In this document: one piece after another, positions 29,401 to 35,094 of the stretch
Layout: each line of letters begins with the position of its first letter
Position numbering within the stretch: the stretch's first letter is position 1
DNA from: Sinonovacula constricta
Taxonomy: Eukaryota > Mollusca > Bivalvia > Cardiida > Solecurtidae
Length of the DNA stretch: 64,000 nt
Assembly (NCBI GenBank): GCA_007844125.1
Contig: CM017558.1
Span: 59,494,550 to 59,558,549, forward strand
Direction of reading: 5' to 3'
Translations under genes and position numbers: made by a program
Notes under the pieces: generated by a model
What the model was told of the DNA's origin: nothing
Databases searched by the model: none
Seen by the model: the letters and a program-made list of their open reading frames with translations, nothing else

Positions 29401-30183
29401 ATATATAAATATACAAACGAGTATATATAAACGGACTGACGAACAGAGGAACGGGTATATGGACCGATGGACACTTACATGCTGTATGCATGACAATGAC
29501 ATTGTAAAGCTATTTAAAGATCAACATTCTCTGTTTGGTAGAGAAGATCTGTGCATCGAATACGTACTCAGTTGACTGCGTGCCCTGTGGTCATTGTCTG
29601 GAAGGAGACGCATGTGACATTGTGACCGGGTTCTGTCCAAGGGGCTGCGAAACAACTCACGACGGAGATCATTGCACCGGCCCAAAAGCTAAAGTTCACG
29701 CAGAAAGTGTACTCATCGGAGTTGGTGTATGTCTGGTCGGATTGGCCTTAATCAGTGGAATCGTTGTAGGGTAAATAAAGAATATCGAACATAGGTTATT
29801 TGGAAAATAATTAACAATTATACATAACTGTAATAAAATATATTTACAAGGTTTCTTCAACACGTGTTGGAAATAATGTTTTGTTTCATAGAAGCTCATG
29901 TATCACTCGTTTTTTGCATTTGCTGCGGGAGATAAAGGCTGGAAATACTTATTCTCTTTAAAGGATTCGATATGCTCTGCAAAGACGCCAATCAGTGCGC
30001 GAGGACCACCTAGCAGGTAAGTCAGATGTGAAAGGCCAGTCGCAGTACGACGAACCAGCAGGTGCGTCAGATATGAAAGGCCAGTCTGTGTACGAGCAAC
30101 CAGCACATGCCTCAGATGGTCAGGATGAGCATCATTATTGTTCCGTAGTAGAGTACAATGCAGGTGCGGTTTCTATGTATTGA
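4074..30183 (+). CDS. FTP-lectin / EGF-like / transmembrane receptor gene, copy A (gene span)
   Basis: This is an inferred seven-exon coding model: 4074-4146, 12864-13094, 14055-14294, 14775-14903, 29094-29228, 29542-29770 and 29964-30183. All internal joints are phase 1 except the last, which is phase 2, and every joint keeps the frame. Without the 135-nt exon 5 the CDS sums to 1122 nt (373 residues). The order is signal peptide, one FTP (fucolectin, F5/8C-like) lectin domain, EGF-like modules, one membrane helix, and a short tail with tyrosine motifs. This predicts a type I cell-surface lectin receptor, possibly for recognition of carbohydrates or microbes (inference). Exon 5 carries an in-frame TGA, so the full transcript would end early unless that exon is skipped. 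A Ty3/gypsy element sits in the 14-kb intron between exons 4 and 5. Exon joining is unproven without RNA data. Confidence 0.65.
4567..6900 (+). pseudogene. Non-LTR retrotransposon reverse transcriptase relic (copy A)
   Basis: In shifting plus-strand frames the order of RT motifs is readable: KNGKCSGLEDISNE (about 4783-4830), NYRPITILSCLGKL (about 4977-5020), a FRKHHSPIDNIF block, FKKAFD, GLRQGENV (about 5360), LLYADG (about 5500-5520), FKYLGV with AEQARKA-like sequence (about 5715-5800), and a C-terminal block 6104-6400. Many stops and frameshifts make it a dead copy. The catalytic YADD box reads YADG here and in copy B, so the element was dead or mutated before the duplication. It most resembles CR1/RTE-like LINEs; the clade is not certain. 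Confidence 0.75.
7278..7590 (+). mobile_element. Second tRNA-derived SINE (copy A)
   Basis: The head has a box A-like stretch (TAGCAAACTCGGTAGAGC) and a box B-like GTTTGATCCCG. The copy-B version has GTTCGATCC, a perfect box B. About 240 bp of body follows, ending near an A-rich 'aacaaacaataaaa'. The partner in copy B is 57,017-57,330. It is a different family from the SINE at 2505. Confidence 0.55.
7600..7835 (-). mobile_element. SINE of the 2505 family, reverse orientation (copy A)
   Basis: Read on the minus strand it gives 'gctgacttgtaactcctcag', a long middle, 'ggtcttcctccgccaataat' and 'atggacgtcaccaatatgacc', the same order as the SINE at 2505-2745. The partner in copy B is at 57,345-57,550. 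It makes an inverted pair with the plus-strand copy about 5 kb upstream. Confidence 0.5.
9063..9630. repeat. 39-bp minisatellite, about 14-15 units
   Basis: The tandem unit is about 39 bp and contains 'ggtcatatggccagctaatt' followed by 'acagcgccaacaaatgtat'. Units differ by scattered substitutions and a few short ones are present. The unit is rich in small palindromes (CATATG, TGGCCA, AGCT, AATT). Both strands read open for about 78 codons simply because the 39-bp unit is a multiple of three, so these are not genes. The whole array is missing from copy B. A stray unit fragment lies near 9940-9965. Confidence 0.9.
9945..10060 (-). mobile_element. Fragment of the 2505-family SINE
   Basis: 'agctaattattgctggagga' followed by 'agacctcaggccatatgtct' and gaaaaaccacc matches the 3' half of the SINE seen in reverse at 7672-7730. 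It is fused to a minisatellite-like sequence on its left. Confidence 0.4.
11303..11405. repeat. (CA)n microsatellite with CACG start (copy A)
   Basis: About 100 bp of CACG and CA dinucleotides in the first intron. Copy B has a shorter version at 58,806-58,880. Length differs between the copies, as expected for an unstable repeat. Confidence 0.95.
11560..12350 (+). pseudogene. LINE RNase H and C-terminal relic (copy A)
   Basis: The plus strand encodes HLHIYTDGSKTD, then a CASVSNSHCIKQRLP block and FTAEIQAINLSL. These are the first Asp (YTDGS) and the Glu (AEIQAI) motifs of a retrotransposon RNase H. Further downstream the frame breaks up, ending with PLTVNHILLQC, the typical Cys/His tail of Jockey-like LINEs. 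A matching relic with an internal ~130-bp deletion lies in copy B at 59,070-59,720. Confidence 0.7.
12864..13094 (+). CDS. Exon 2: first half of the FTP (fucolectin) lectin domain (copy A)
   Basis: A 231-nt exon, phase 1 at both ends, between tgatctacag and a gtttgt donor. It encodes (V)NVALQKTVYQSTT, then ADLAVDNTTKFTG, a CRCCAG cysteine pair, and KGPWWEIDLGAPVRVGKVKV. The NVAxxK start, A-L/DLAVD and WWEIDLG blocks are hallmarks of the fucolectin/tachylectin-4/pentraxin (FTP) branch of F5/8C-like lectins, a calcium-dependent fucose-binding fold. Against copy B there are about 26 base differences and 14 residue differences, nearly all in the first two thirds. The WWEIDLG to VFGR segment is unchanged. 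Confidence 0.8.
13130..13870. repeat. GTA/GTR trinucleotide low-complexity tract (copy A)
   Basis: About 740 bp of imperfect (AGT)n with interspersed AGC, GGT and AGG triplets. Every frame without a stop gives artefact proteins of Val, Ser or Leu runs. It begins about 35 bp after the exon 2 donor and fills most of intron 2. Copy B has a related but differently arranged tract at 60,490-61,165. Confidence 0.95.
14055..14294 (+). CDS. Exon 3: second half of the FTP lectin domain (copy A)
   Basis: A 240-nt, phase 1/phase 1 exon between aattgaacag and a gtaagt donor. It encodes FEMLFGFKMFVSETTPYNN, then SSYVYINNVTSEEYLAK, a DVLFGDTTIRYVAL block and CEVQV. The IRYVAL and CEVQV strands are the end of the lectin jelly roll. 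Sites of the N-x-S/T form (NNS, NSS, NVT) suggest N-glycosylation. Copy B has two tandem versions of this exon; sequence upstream of A's exon matches that before B's first and sequence downstream matches that after B's second. Confidence 0.8.
14775..14903 (+). CDS. Exon 4: EGF-like module (copy A)
   Basis: A 129-nt, phase 1/phase 1 exon (acceptor tttacaaaacag, donor gtaagt). It encodes eight cysteines in the pattern C-x8-C-x2-C-x1-C-x4-C-x6-C-x3-C-x8-C, ending with CTPGWKGQRCDQ, as in multiple-EGF (MEGF/scavenger receptor) proteins. All five base differences to copy B (62367-62495) are silent, so the module is under strong constraint. It links the lectin domain to the membrane-proximal EGF modules. 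Confidence 0.8.
14990..15055 (+). pseudogene. Decayed EGF exon remnant (copy A)
   Basis: 'cttgtccagggtactgtatt' through 'agatgtaatcaaggtaggt' aligns with the end of exon 4 and its donor (from 'ttatgtccaggtggttgtac' to 'tgatcaaagtaagt'). It has no open frame. Most of it is deleted from copy B near 62,600. It suggests an old tandem duplication of the EGF exon. Confidence 0.35.
15373..16385 (-). repeat. 3' LTR of the retrotransposon
   Basis: 1013 bp, starting TGTGACTTC and ending GGTTACA on the plus strand. In the orientation of the element it is the 3' LTR. It carries 16 bp near 15,545 absent from the other LTR. The polypurine tract abuts its end at 16386. An apparent plus-strand frame inside it (from 16213) is antisense to the element and is shared with the other LTR simply because the LTRs are copies. 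Confidence 0.95.
16386..16397 (-). other. Polypurine tract
   Basis: The minus strand reads AGAGGGGGAGAG directly next to the 3' LTR, the expected position of the primer for plus-strand DNA synthesis. Confidence 0.8.
16398..16960 (-). other. 3' untranslated region of the retrotransposon
   Basis: About 560 bp lie between the pol stop and the polypurine tract. I see no envelope-like or other frame here. A second purine-rich patch (minus strand of 16,788-16,801) is a possible internal polypurine tract. Confidence 0.6.
16961..21043 (-). CDS. pol: pol: reverse transcriptase, RNase H and integrase
   Basis: An uninterrupted 1360-codon frame. RT (about residues 190-400) has VDYRQLN, MDMKSGYHQ, the catalytic YLDD at 356-359 and FLGHVVS. 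RNase H (about 505-630) has TDASGKGLGAVLY, the E of LEFLAL and TDNNPL. Integrase (about 755-960) has the zinc-binding H768, H773, C803, C806, then SDQGANFES (D892) and GPERFN (E928), the D-35-E spacing. A GPY/F-like stretch follows at about 1040-1110, then a long acidic, repeat-poor tail to 1360. The first integrase catalytic Asp of the family, in the 'C-M-D-F-L-T-L-E' context, reads His at residue 833 (codon at 18545-18547). The first codons are simply the open part of the frame, not a proven start; translation would come from the protease frame, which is offset by one base here. Confidence 0.95.
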   Translation of the reverse strand: MEISFYSELKLFTPWYLSFRILVLREKDLKKNGNRLAIVRNASKKNIIIGPNEVVEVTGFADKELNIPCSSAIIEEYKENQISSDYNVEPALIKYEYKKNGIIKVCLSNITTNTIVIPPRSIIGEIQPATLEEEFFNKIFKDCQPKDIRKLLNIDEECLLNAEKKEKLIQLLTKHEEIFSADDMDIGIYNKIKHRIDLINNIPFKQRHRRIPPSMINEVREHIEQLLATGFIRPSKSPYTSNIVLVRKKNGKLRLCVDYRQLNSITVKDSFALPRMEEIFDSLHGAKYFSTMDMKSGYHQIELEELHKERTAFTVGSIGFYEYNRMPFGLTNSPATYQRIMQNILGDLNMTICLIYLDDLIIFSDSFEQHVERLDIILTRLKEANLKLAPEKCFFFRPRVQFLGHVVSANGVETDPSKIEKVQNWPTPKNSDELRSFLAFAGYYRRFIKNYSQIARPLSDLLPPTSLKKGQKKNVKPWKWTEIEQAVFNKIKDLLSSPPVLAFPNFSLPFELHTDASGKGLGAVLYQEQDGMKRVIAYASRALNKAEQNYSAFKLEFLALKWAVTEKFSDYLSANHFTVLTDNNPLTHILTSAKLDATGQRWASALGQYNFTIKYRAGLRNQDADAMSRYPHFKTVDSNVTVINIEDKTVKEICNVMTIFLIETLPSFSLHILETIEEQGQTLAQKEFREIRRAQRRDNMVERWRRAVLDRRIPDNYYTKNDITMKKQFKHLKMKRGILFRTIEDNGEVIEQLVVPRCYKEEILKGLHNDVGHPGQDRTIKLARERFYWPGMGKVIAEYVEKCERCIRRKSSVDKAPLVNVQTTYPLELVCMHFLTLEPAKGNIGNILIITDHYTKFAKAIPTKNQTAKTTAETLYNDFILNFGIPTRLHSDQGANFESEIIAELCRLTGVKKSRTTPYHPQGNAGPERFNRTLLNMLGTLEEDQKLNWKKYINSLVYAYNCTPHESTGYAPYELLFGRKPLLPIDVIFENAREENTNKCTEEYLEDLHEIINRTREIVEQHSQKNKLKQKVQYDKKAKAVEISVGDTVLIRRKAFDGKHKITDKFETDTYTVLEQRQPDIPVYKLKSDVTGKEKVLHRNRLLLMKSYTDGTETGGETMQFNLCTDTDDISHDVPKDKDKSDVTTERESDDSSEDECTECVQLFGDAQNPVKSPSHAIDGVDVKASSHRYEERDHISQSYVKESEEVDRSVKPDGDLEKESKAVDQSVKKRGEDSHYENSTGNRLDTTENTVDKQNNKVLESCSDMETVHISPTISEQQEVPKPIPVPRRRTKNETDSSTLRRSAREKKPVEKFDEYLMYRAVNQQVDPKLTALEELVNSGALSKMDTLTAHKILSALIN
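21015..21536 (-). CDS. pro: Aspartic protease (retropepsin) frame
   Basis: The frame contains ALLDTGSCVSLI (DTG at residues 68-70), a flap-like LPYKGYIE, and VVLGINIL, the three landmarks of a retropepsin. It is reached from the nucleocapsid frame by a -1 shift at 21461-21467. The residues before about 26 overlap the zinc-knuckle frame and are probably not translated. The frame ends at 21015, while pol continues one base out of phase. Since pro and pol are usually one frame in Ty3/gypsy elements, this second change may be a one-base indel in the A/T-rich stretch around 21,040-21,055. Confidence 0.85.
   Translation of the reverse strand: MPYNHSTVCLHILPTERSFEETVPKLISAQVAGPDQSTLSEGKGPKLVGNVNEVSVKIGDTTTQALLDTGSCVSLIAESFYKEHLSDKKLRPVGHILNIECADGESLPYKGYIETELIIEVGLPDSKPLPCLMLITNDTSYTNRVPVVLGINILTELMTECKNNFGNQFLQRA
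21455..21715 (-). CDS. gag: gag nucleocapsid part with two zinc knuckles
   Basis: An arginine/glycine-rich segment is followed by two CCHC knuckles, CFICNKKGHIQTNC and CTYCQQKGHLKKQC, which bind the element's RNA. The frame overlaps the upstream gag frame (ending at 21678) but is shifted by +1, probably by an indel around 21,680-21,715. The frame ends with TAA at 21455-21457, just after the slippery heptamer. Confidence 0.9.
   Translation of the reverse strand: MYLSRNTNSGQSERRGAYARGRDTVGRPGNYRGGFKPQRPQRSLEPTCFICNKKGHIQTNCPTITQQFVCTYCQQKGHLKKQCPNL
21461..21467 (-). promoter_or_regulatory. -1 ribosomal frameshift heptamer C CCA AAC
   Basis: On the minus strand the gag codons read TGC CCA AAC TTA TAA. 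C CCA AAC fits the X XXY YYZ rule exactly in the zero frame. A -1 slip gives CTT ATA AGT, which continues as LISAQVAG in the protease frame. The site lies one codon before the gag stop. A downstream stem or pseudoknot was not worked out. Confidence 0.7.
21678..22595 (-). pseudogene. gag: gag matrix/capsid region, broken by a stop
   Basis: The frame starts MATGGDLNNKGYESEEE at 22595, about 1970 bp inside the 5' LTR, and runs 163 codons to a TAA at 22104-22106. The same frame resumes at once with FYTCEQQNETVENFASRLEE, the conserved F-Y-x-x-x-Q…E-S/T-V-x-x-F-x-x-R-L motif of Ty3/gypsy capsids, and a charged coiled-coil-like stretch (about 22,000-21,700), to a stop at 21678. The capsid is thus split by one nonsense codon, and the zinc knuckles follow in another frame. 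Confidence 0.85.
22596..24544 (-). other. Long leader (5' untranslated region) of the retrotransposon
   Basis: Nearly 2 kb of AT-rich leader between primer binding site and gag. It holds an 11-base G run (23028-23038), a 25-base T run (23248-23272, poly-A in the RNA sense), and a pair of 30-bp direct repeats 38 bp apart (24194-24223 and 24232-24261). No frame of note is seen. Confidence 0.7.
24194..24261. repeat. Tandem pair of 30-bp repeats in the leader
   Basis: 'accgtccaaacagtctacac' plus ten more bases occurs twice with a period of 38 bp. It lies about 300 bp downstream of the 5' LTR in the element's orientation, where packaging or dimer signals often lie; function is unknown. Confidence 0.85.
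24545..24562 (-). other. Primer binding site, tRNA-Lys type
   Basis: Two bases after the 5' LTR the minus strand reads TGGCGCCCAATG. Its complement, CATTGGGCGCCA, fits the 3' end of a lysine tRNA (…GGGCGCCA), with a mismatch expected at about the eleventh base. Confidence 0.7.
24565..25563 (-). repeat. 5' LTR of the retrotransposon
   Basis: 999 bp, about 99 percent identical to 15373-16385 apart from a 16-bp gap and a scrambled patch near 25,090. In the element's orientation this is the 5' LTR that would drive transcription. Confidence 0.95.
25568..26285. other. Intron 4 of copy A, right of the retrotransposon
   Basis: The sequence continues the copy-B counterpart (62,855 onward) without a break. 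It is non-coding, AT-rich and contains no feature I can name. Confidence 0.6.
26286..27110. repeat. 327-bp dimeric tandem repeat with TCAAGGTCA motifs (copy A)
   Basis: Landmarks such as 'tgcttgagggattttgaaat' recur 327 bp apart (26,553 and 26,880). Each 327-bp unit is two diverged half units of about 163 bp. Each half carries 'gaaggtcaaggtcac' or a close variant, then 'ggtcaaaatcataatccctg' and 'tggtcgtgtccgctcag'. Short open frames in it repeat with the array and are not genes. Copy B has the same family at 63,590-64,000. Confidence 0.85.
27111..29093. other. Intron 4 of copy A, end part
   Basis: AT-rich sequence of about 2 kb with no recognisable gene, RNA or repeat. Copy B's counterpart would lie beyond the window end. 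Confidence 0.5.
29094..29228 (+). CDS. Exon 5: EGF-like module with in-frame TGA (copy A)
   Basis: A 135-nt segment, phase 1 at both ends, between a good acceptor (accaaaatttcag) and a weaker gtacat donor. It encodes CSHRFYGHRC, SLKCGNCYGNDTCEHLTGIC and, after a stop, YKVDLCVT, the C-x4-YG-x2-C-x3-C-x2-C pattern of multiple-EGF receptors. The stop, TGA at 29201-29203, sits where the family usually has Gly before the aromatic residue. Because the exon is phase-symmetric, skipping it restores a full-length product; including it gives a secreted, truncated lectin. It may instead be a dead exon. Confidence 0.6.
29542..29770 (+). CDS. Exon 6: EGF-like module and transmembrane helix (copy A)
   Basis: The exon begins in phase 1 after tttggtag and encodes KICASNTYSVDC, VPCGHCLEGDACDIVTGFC and a CETTHDGDHC end, then a membrane helix SVLIGVGVCLVGLALISGIV (about 23 residues). 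It ends in phase 2 at gtaaat. The next exon supplies the basic stop-transfer residues. A first-pass reading through the donor ends at a TAA a few bases later. Confidence 0.75.
29964..30183 (+). CDS. Exon 7: cytoplasmic tail with YxxP motifs (copy A)
   Basis: After a pyrimidine-rich acceptor (ttattctctttaaag) the phase 2 joint gives IRYALQRRQSVREDHL, a basic stop-transfer. Two copies of a 15-16-residue unit follow: SDVKGQSQYDEPAGA and SDMKGQSVYEQPAHA. The end is EHHYCSVVEYNAG…SMY and a TGA stop at 30181-30183. YDEP and YEQP are YxxP motifs, a known docking site for Crk/Nck-type SH2 domains when phosphorylated. This supports a signalling receptor, by inference. I chose this acceptor because nearer AGs do not fit the phase. 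Confidence 0.65.
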
Positions 30184-30756
30184 ATCGAAATATTTTACTG
30201 GAGTAAAATCATAATTAAACATCTGGACCAAATGTACGAAGCGACTTTTTAAAAGCAGTCGAAATCGCATAATAATATGTTGTCATATTATCCGTATGTA
30301 AAGTCAAAAGACAATGGATTTTTATATGAGCCAACGCTTTATGTTTTTATTTTGTTTGAATTTAGCTGTATTGATGCAATATTAGTATTTTTCTATCGAA
30401 AATTGCATTTAAATCATAAGACTGCTGAAATTCACCAACTTTGAATTGTTAGTCATAAAATATATGTTTAAAATTAAACATTTCACAATCTACTTTCTCC
30501 CAGTATGTATGAACTGTTTTTGTAGTTTTATAAAGGGTGTTCTATTTACAAAGGTGTGAATCTGTATAATTATCAACAATATTATAATAGTTAATTCGTT
30601 ATCACGAATTTGTTATCATATAACCCAGAGTGGTAAATTATTCTCCAGCAAATCATGGACATTTCATCAACACTTGCTTAAACGTTTATTAGCAGAGGAC
30701 ATGATCATAGAAAAATTATTTTATCAAGAGACTCAAAGAGAGAGAGAGTGAGAGAT

Positions 30757-30799
<43 letters not shown>

Positions 30800-33700
30800 A
30801 GAAAGAGAGAGAGGAAGCTAGAGAGAGTGGTCGAGCGAGAGTACAAAGAGAGCAAGAGAAGAAGTGAAGAAGTGAAATAACAGAAATGAAAATAATTATA
30901 AATTAGATCTATTTTGATGTTTTTCTTGCATATCTATTTAATAACGATTTTGTCTTGTTATACGTGTTTTCGTCGTTTGTTTGATTGTTGGATTTTTGTC
31001 CCACCCAGCATTGTTGTATTTGATTTTTGCATGTTAATTGTAATCAATTTAAAACCTTCGATTCATTTAAACGAGTGTACATTTTTGGCTGGTTTTGACT
31101 TTGAACTCATATCATAGAAGCGATTTGACTGATATTATAGCTATTGATGTAAGGACCTATAGAAGGACAAAAATGAAGAAACCCTGTCTCATTATTGCTA
31201 TGTTAGCATTGCAAATAAGTGTTTACAATCAATTAGGCGTAATTTCTAACAAAGTTTCTTTCTAATTGTTACATAATATGATCTCGCTTGCAGAAACGAA
31301 TTTTATTTTTTGCATATTTTTGTTGCGCTGCATGCCAATCTAAGAATAGATATTTTATTGATTCAGTGAGTCATTTGCAAAAACTTACTTAAAGCAACAT
31401 TTAGTTGTACTGGACAATGCGTACGAATGTATTTATTATTTATGTATTTTCATTTGGAAGAATCGATATGCATGAGAGTTTTGCGTTTATTTTGTGTTAG
31501 AGAAAGTGTAAGATTTCCTTTCTTATGAGCATTCCACTTTGAAAATACAAAAAAGCCTTAATAACTCATTTAATTTTTCTGTACTGAAAGTGATGCTGTG
31601 TGATATGTAACCATTGATTTGAGTAGAAAAATATTATAGCTAATATTATGGATTCCTTTTTACAGCATATATTTCACACACTTCATGTTGAACGGCGTAT
31701 AAATCCAATAAATGTGAAGGTAGTAGTTTGTATTGTGTTATCATAAACTATATGCTAAATGTTGTTTTTTTTATGCTAGATTTTGTAAAATGTTATCTCG
31801 CCATTGCTTGTTTCTGATCCAATGTTCTATTATTGTTATCTTTCCCAATCAATTGTTGACTATTTAGATTGTATTTGCTACCATGACTATAAAATATCAA
31901 ACATAAAACATCTGTTCTTATTCACGTGTATGATCATACATTCATTAGTTATTCAGTAAAATCAGTTAAAATCAGTTAATGGCCATAGTAATTTAATTTC
32001 AAATATTTGTCCATACTTTTCCAAGGATTTTTATTGTCGATGTAAAGATATCGTTTGACCCAATCAGATTGAAGAGAACAAATCAAACTATATCAGTCAA
32101 ACTCAATGTCCTATTTTCATATATTTGGATTGTAACATCTCAAGGTAAGTTACAAGTCCCTGTTTTTTATTCGCATTGTTAAGTACCTGATTTTTTTTCT
32201 AGATTCAATTTGTGTCTTTCTGTCGTTATAAAATGTGATGTGCTACTTATTTCGATGTCCAACTTGAACAATTCACTGTCATAGAATTTGATCAAGTGAA
32301 GGCCAGAATATTGCAGCAATTGTCATTGTTATTAAAAGTAGTTGCATTCTTACTGTTGCAAAATACTGCACAAAAAGTTTCTTGAATTTCTATAGTGTGA
32401 ACATTGTGATATCAGTTTTGGTTTTATTTCTAGTTAGTGTCTGAAGACAGAGGTGAAAGACAAACGCAGGTACATGTAACTGACAGTTTGTAAAATAATA
32501 TTTAACCATCCATTTTATGTTATTTTCAATATATCACTTTAATACTCAGATTGGGGTTCTTATTTAATTTTTTGAAGTTTTATCTTTTTGCCGAATGTTG
32601 CTAGAGTATTTGGGGTTTTTTTTCTTCCAAAAGATCAGTTTACTTTTGTATTTGGTTACAAAGATTTTAGCGGTAGCTGTACTACATCAGTTTTTCTTTG
32701 TTTTGAAATGATGGTTTCAATAGTACGGCTTTTATTTCTTTTTCTTCTCTTTTGGGTTTTTAATACACACAATATTTTATGGTTTCATTTCTTTACGATA
32801 TTTTTAAGTTATCCCACTGTACAAGGGTTTACTCTGGTATTAGCACAGATGCAATTGTCTTTTGTTCTTTTAAGTTTCTTCATTATTATTAAATTCTTTT
32901 ACAAGCTTGTTTTATCTTTCGTTTCCTTATGACATAAAGCAAACTCTCAGTTCTTAATAAAAGTCTTCTCCATTCGAAGCGTATTCCATTTTCTTGTTGT
33001 TTTAACCGCATTAGCTTAATCTTCTATTCACGTTGACGTTCGTTGCATGGCTGGAGGTCAGCTTTCAATGTCTCTCAGCAGCCACGTCACCAACACTAGT
33101 ACTAAAAATATCAAGTTCCTGATACCGAGGATTTTCGCAGATCCTATTTAGTTATATCATAAGAATTTAACAGTGTCTTTCCAAGATGAAAATAAAACAG
33201 AATCGGTGCGTTCAGCCGATGCCATGCAACGCAACTTTAACTACATTGGATACAATATATTGATATATTTGATTTGTATCGTTCCAAGCGTCCAAACAAC
33301 ACCAAACTTAAAAAAAAATGAATAAGCATTTTGTTTTGATTTACAAAAGTTTTATTCCTATTTAATTATAGAATAGAAATTATATTTCTTTTAATTGAAT
33401 ATTACTGTCTAGAGCGTTTTTACTGTGTGTATTTGTGTAACGATACCAAGGTAAATAAATGATTAAGGTATTAAGACTTACCTATTATGTAGCAATAATA
33501 TGAAATAAATTAACTTTAAAACAAAGTTAAGAGACACAAAGCATATATCGCATACAACTTGTTTGATATTAAAATCAGTGTTGAAGATTATTATTTCCCC
33601 GCTACTGACACGAGACAAGGTATACATGTATTTCAATTTGAGATCAACCTGTTTAGAAATAAACTCAGGCGTGAAGATTTGCAATACGAACCAATCTTAC

Positions 33701-35094
33701 TATAAGTTTAAAACACATATTGTATGTTAATTTAAAATAAATATATTGACACTTCATTAAAACACGGAAATTAGTACTGTCATTAAAATTTGTGCAACAA
33801 ATGGTACGGGAATTCGGCAAGAAAAGTTGTATTTGTTCTTTATATGTTTATCACACATCCTTATGTTTCGAAGCTGTAGTTAAGAAAATTCTTATTTGAA
33901 CCATTTTCAACAATGCAGATAAGTTACTTGAAACAAATTGTAATGACATAAGTTTTATGTTAACTTGCAAAAATATTTTTATACAATGTATAATTTTCGG
34001 AAATTGTCATTTCCTTTAAAACATCATTAAGTTCGATATCAACTGGGCATTGGTGTCTAATGAAACGACATTCGGTTGAGGCGCTTTTAGTCCATTGTCT
34101 TCGTAGGAAGCTTCCTAATGCGCAATATTTCAGGTCGGATCCTGTCTACACTCCACAAGGACGACGTATTGAATTGCATATACAATTCCAGGAACACCGC
34201 ATAAGCTGTGGCAGGCTTTAGACTAGCTTTCCATAAGTCGCCCGTAAAAGTCGCCTTGCAGAATCGCTTCCAAGCTATTGCATACAATGATAAAATATAC
34301 TGTTCCACAGGCCGTATCCGAATAATACACATAGACACAAGTAGTGTTTACCATCATGGCGGAACGTGGGTTGAGCGATCCTCCTTTGCATTGATTGTTT
34401 CTTATCTCCTGAAAGAGGTGCGAGGTCATGAGTGTCAGAATTCTTTACGCAACAAAGATACGAGGTTTATCATGTATTTTGAAGTTTGTGGTGTATAAAT
34501 TAAATATATTTTGTTTTGGTTTAAAACTGGACAAAGATGACTTGAACCATTTATCAATAAATATGGACTCATTTTCTTTGCATTTTTTATGCATGGTAGA
34601 TAAATAGACGAATCTAAACAATAACACCGTATGTTTAAAACAAACACACAAATTAAAAATAAAATAAACGGAAACTGACATCATTTTATTTAATAATCAA
34701 TTCATATTCCTCCCTCTCACAAGCTTTAAGTGTAACCGATTTGAGACTTCATATTCCTGACCGAAGTTAAACCAGACGCCATATTGAGTCATGTGGCCTA
34801 ATAAATGCCACTTTTTCTTTGTTGGAAGAGTAAACTTTTTGACAGAATTTTCAAGTAAGGTCAAAAGTACTTTAATTTAAATGCGTGTTACTCAGGAGCA
34901 AAAATCAACCCGTTGTTTGCAAGATTTGTTATCTAAATTGCACAGTATGTTGCCAGAAATGAAGTAAAGCCGAAGAGGCCTTTCACTATATCATTTCCTT
35001 TAAGTAAAGGAATACCTTGCATTTTCTCCCTAAAATGTCGATGCGCCCTTTTCCAATTTGTTCTCTGCTTTGCAAGCATTGTAAATATGTTTTC
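30184..35094. other. Intergenic, AT-rich sequence
   Basis: This holds the 3' untranslated region of copy A and unassigned sequence. No gene can be supported: the open frames are short, T-rich or of mixed content. Features seen are a GA microsatellite at about 30,738-30,860 and T-rich patches around 32,600-32,930. A 96-codon frame at 34,208-34,498 has no recognised similarity. Confidence 0.5.
30738..30860. repeat. (GA)n microsatellite
   Basis: About 120 bp of imperfect GA dinucleotides with a purine-only strand, about 560 bp after the receptor stop codon. Confidence 0.95.

Noticed and set aside
32588..32932. 114-codon hydrophobic frame
   Set aside because: T-rich DNA gives Phe/Leu-rich frames; no family, start context or neighbour supports it.
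34087..34498. Overlapping plus and minus frames of 83-96 codons
   Set aside because: No recognisable domain, splice support or duplicate partner; left unassigned.
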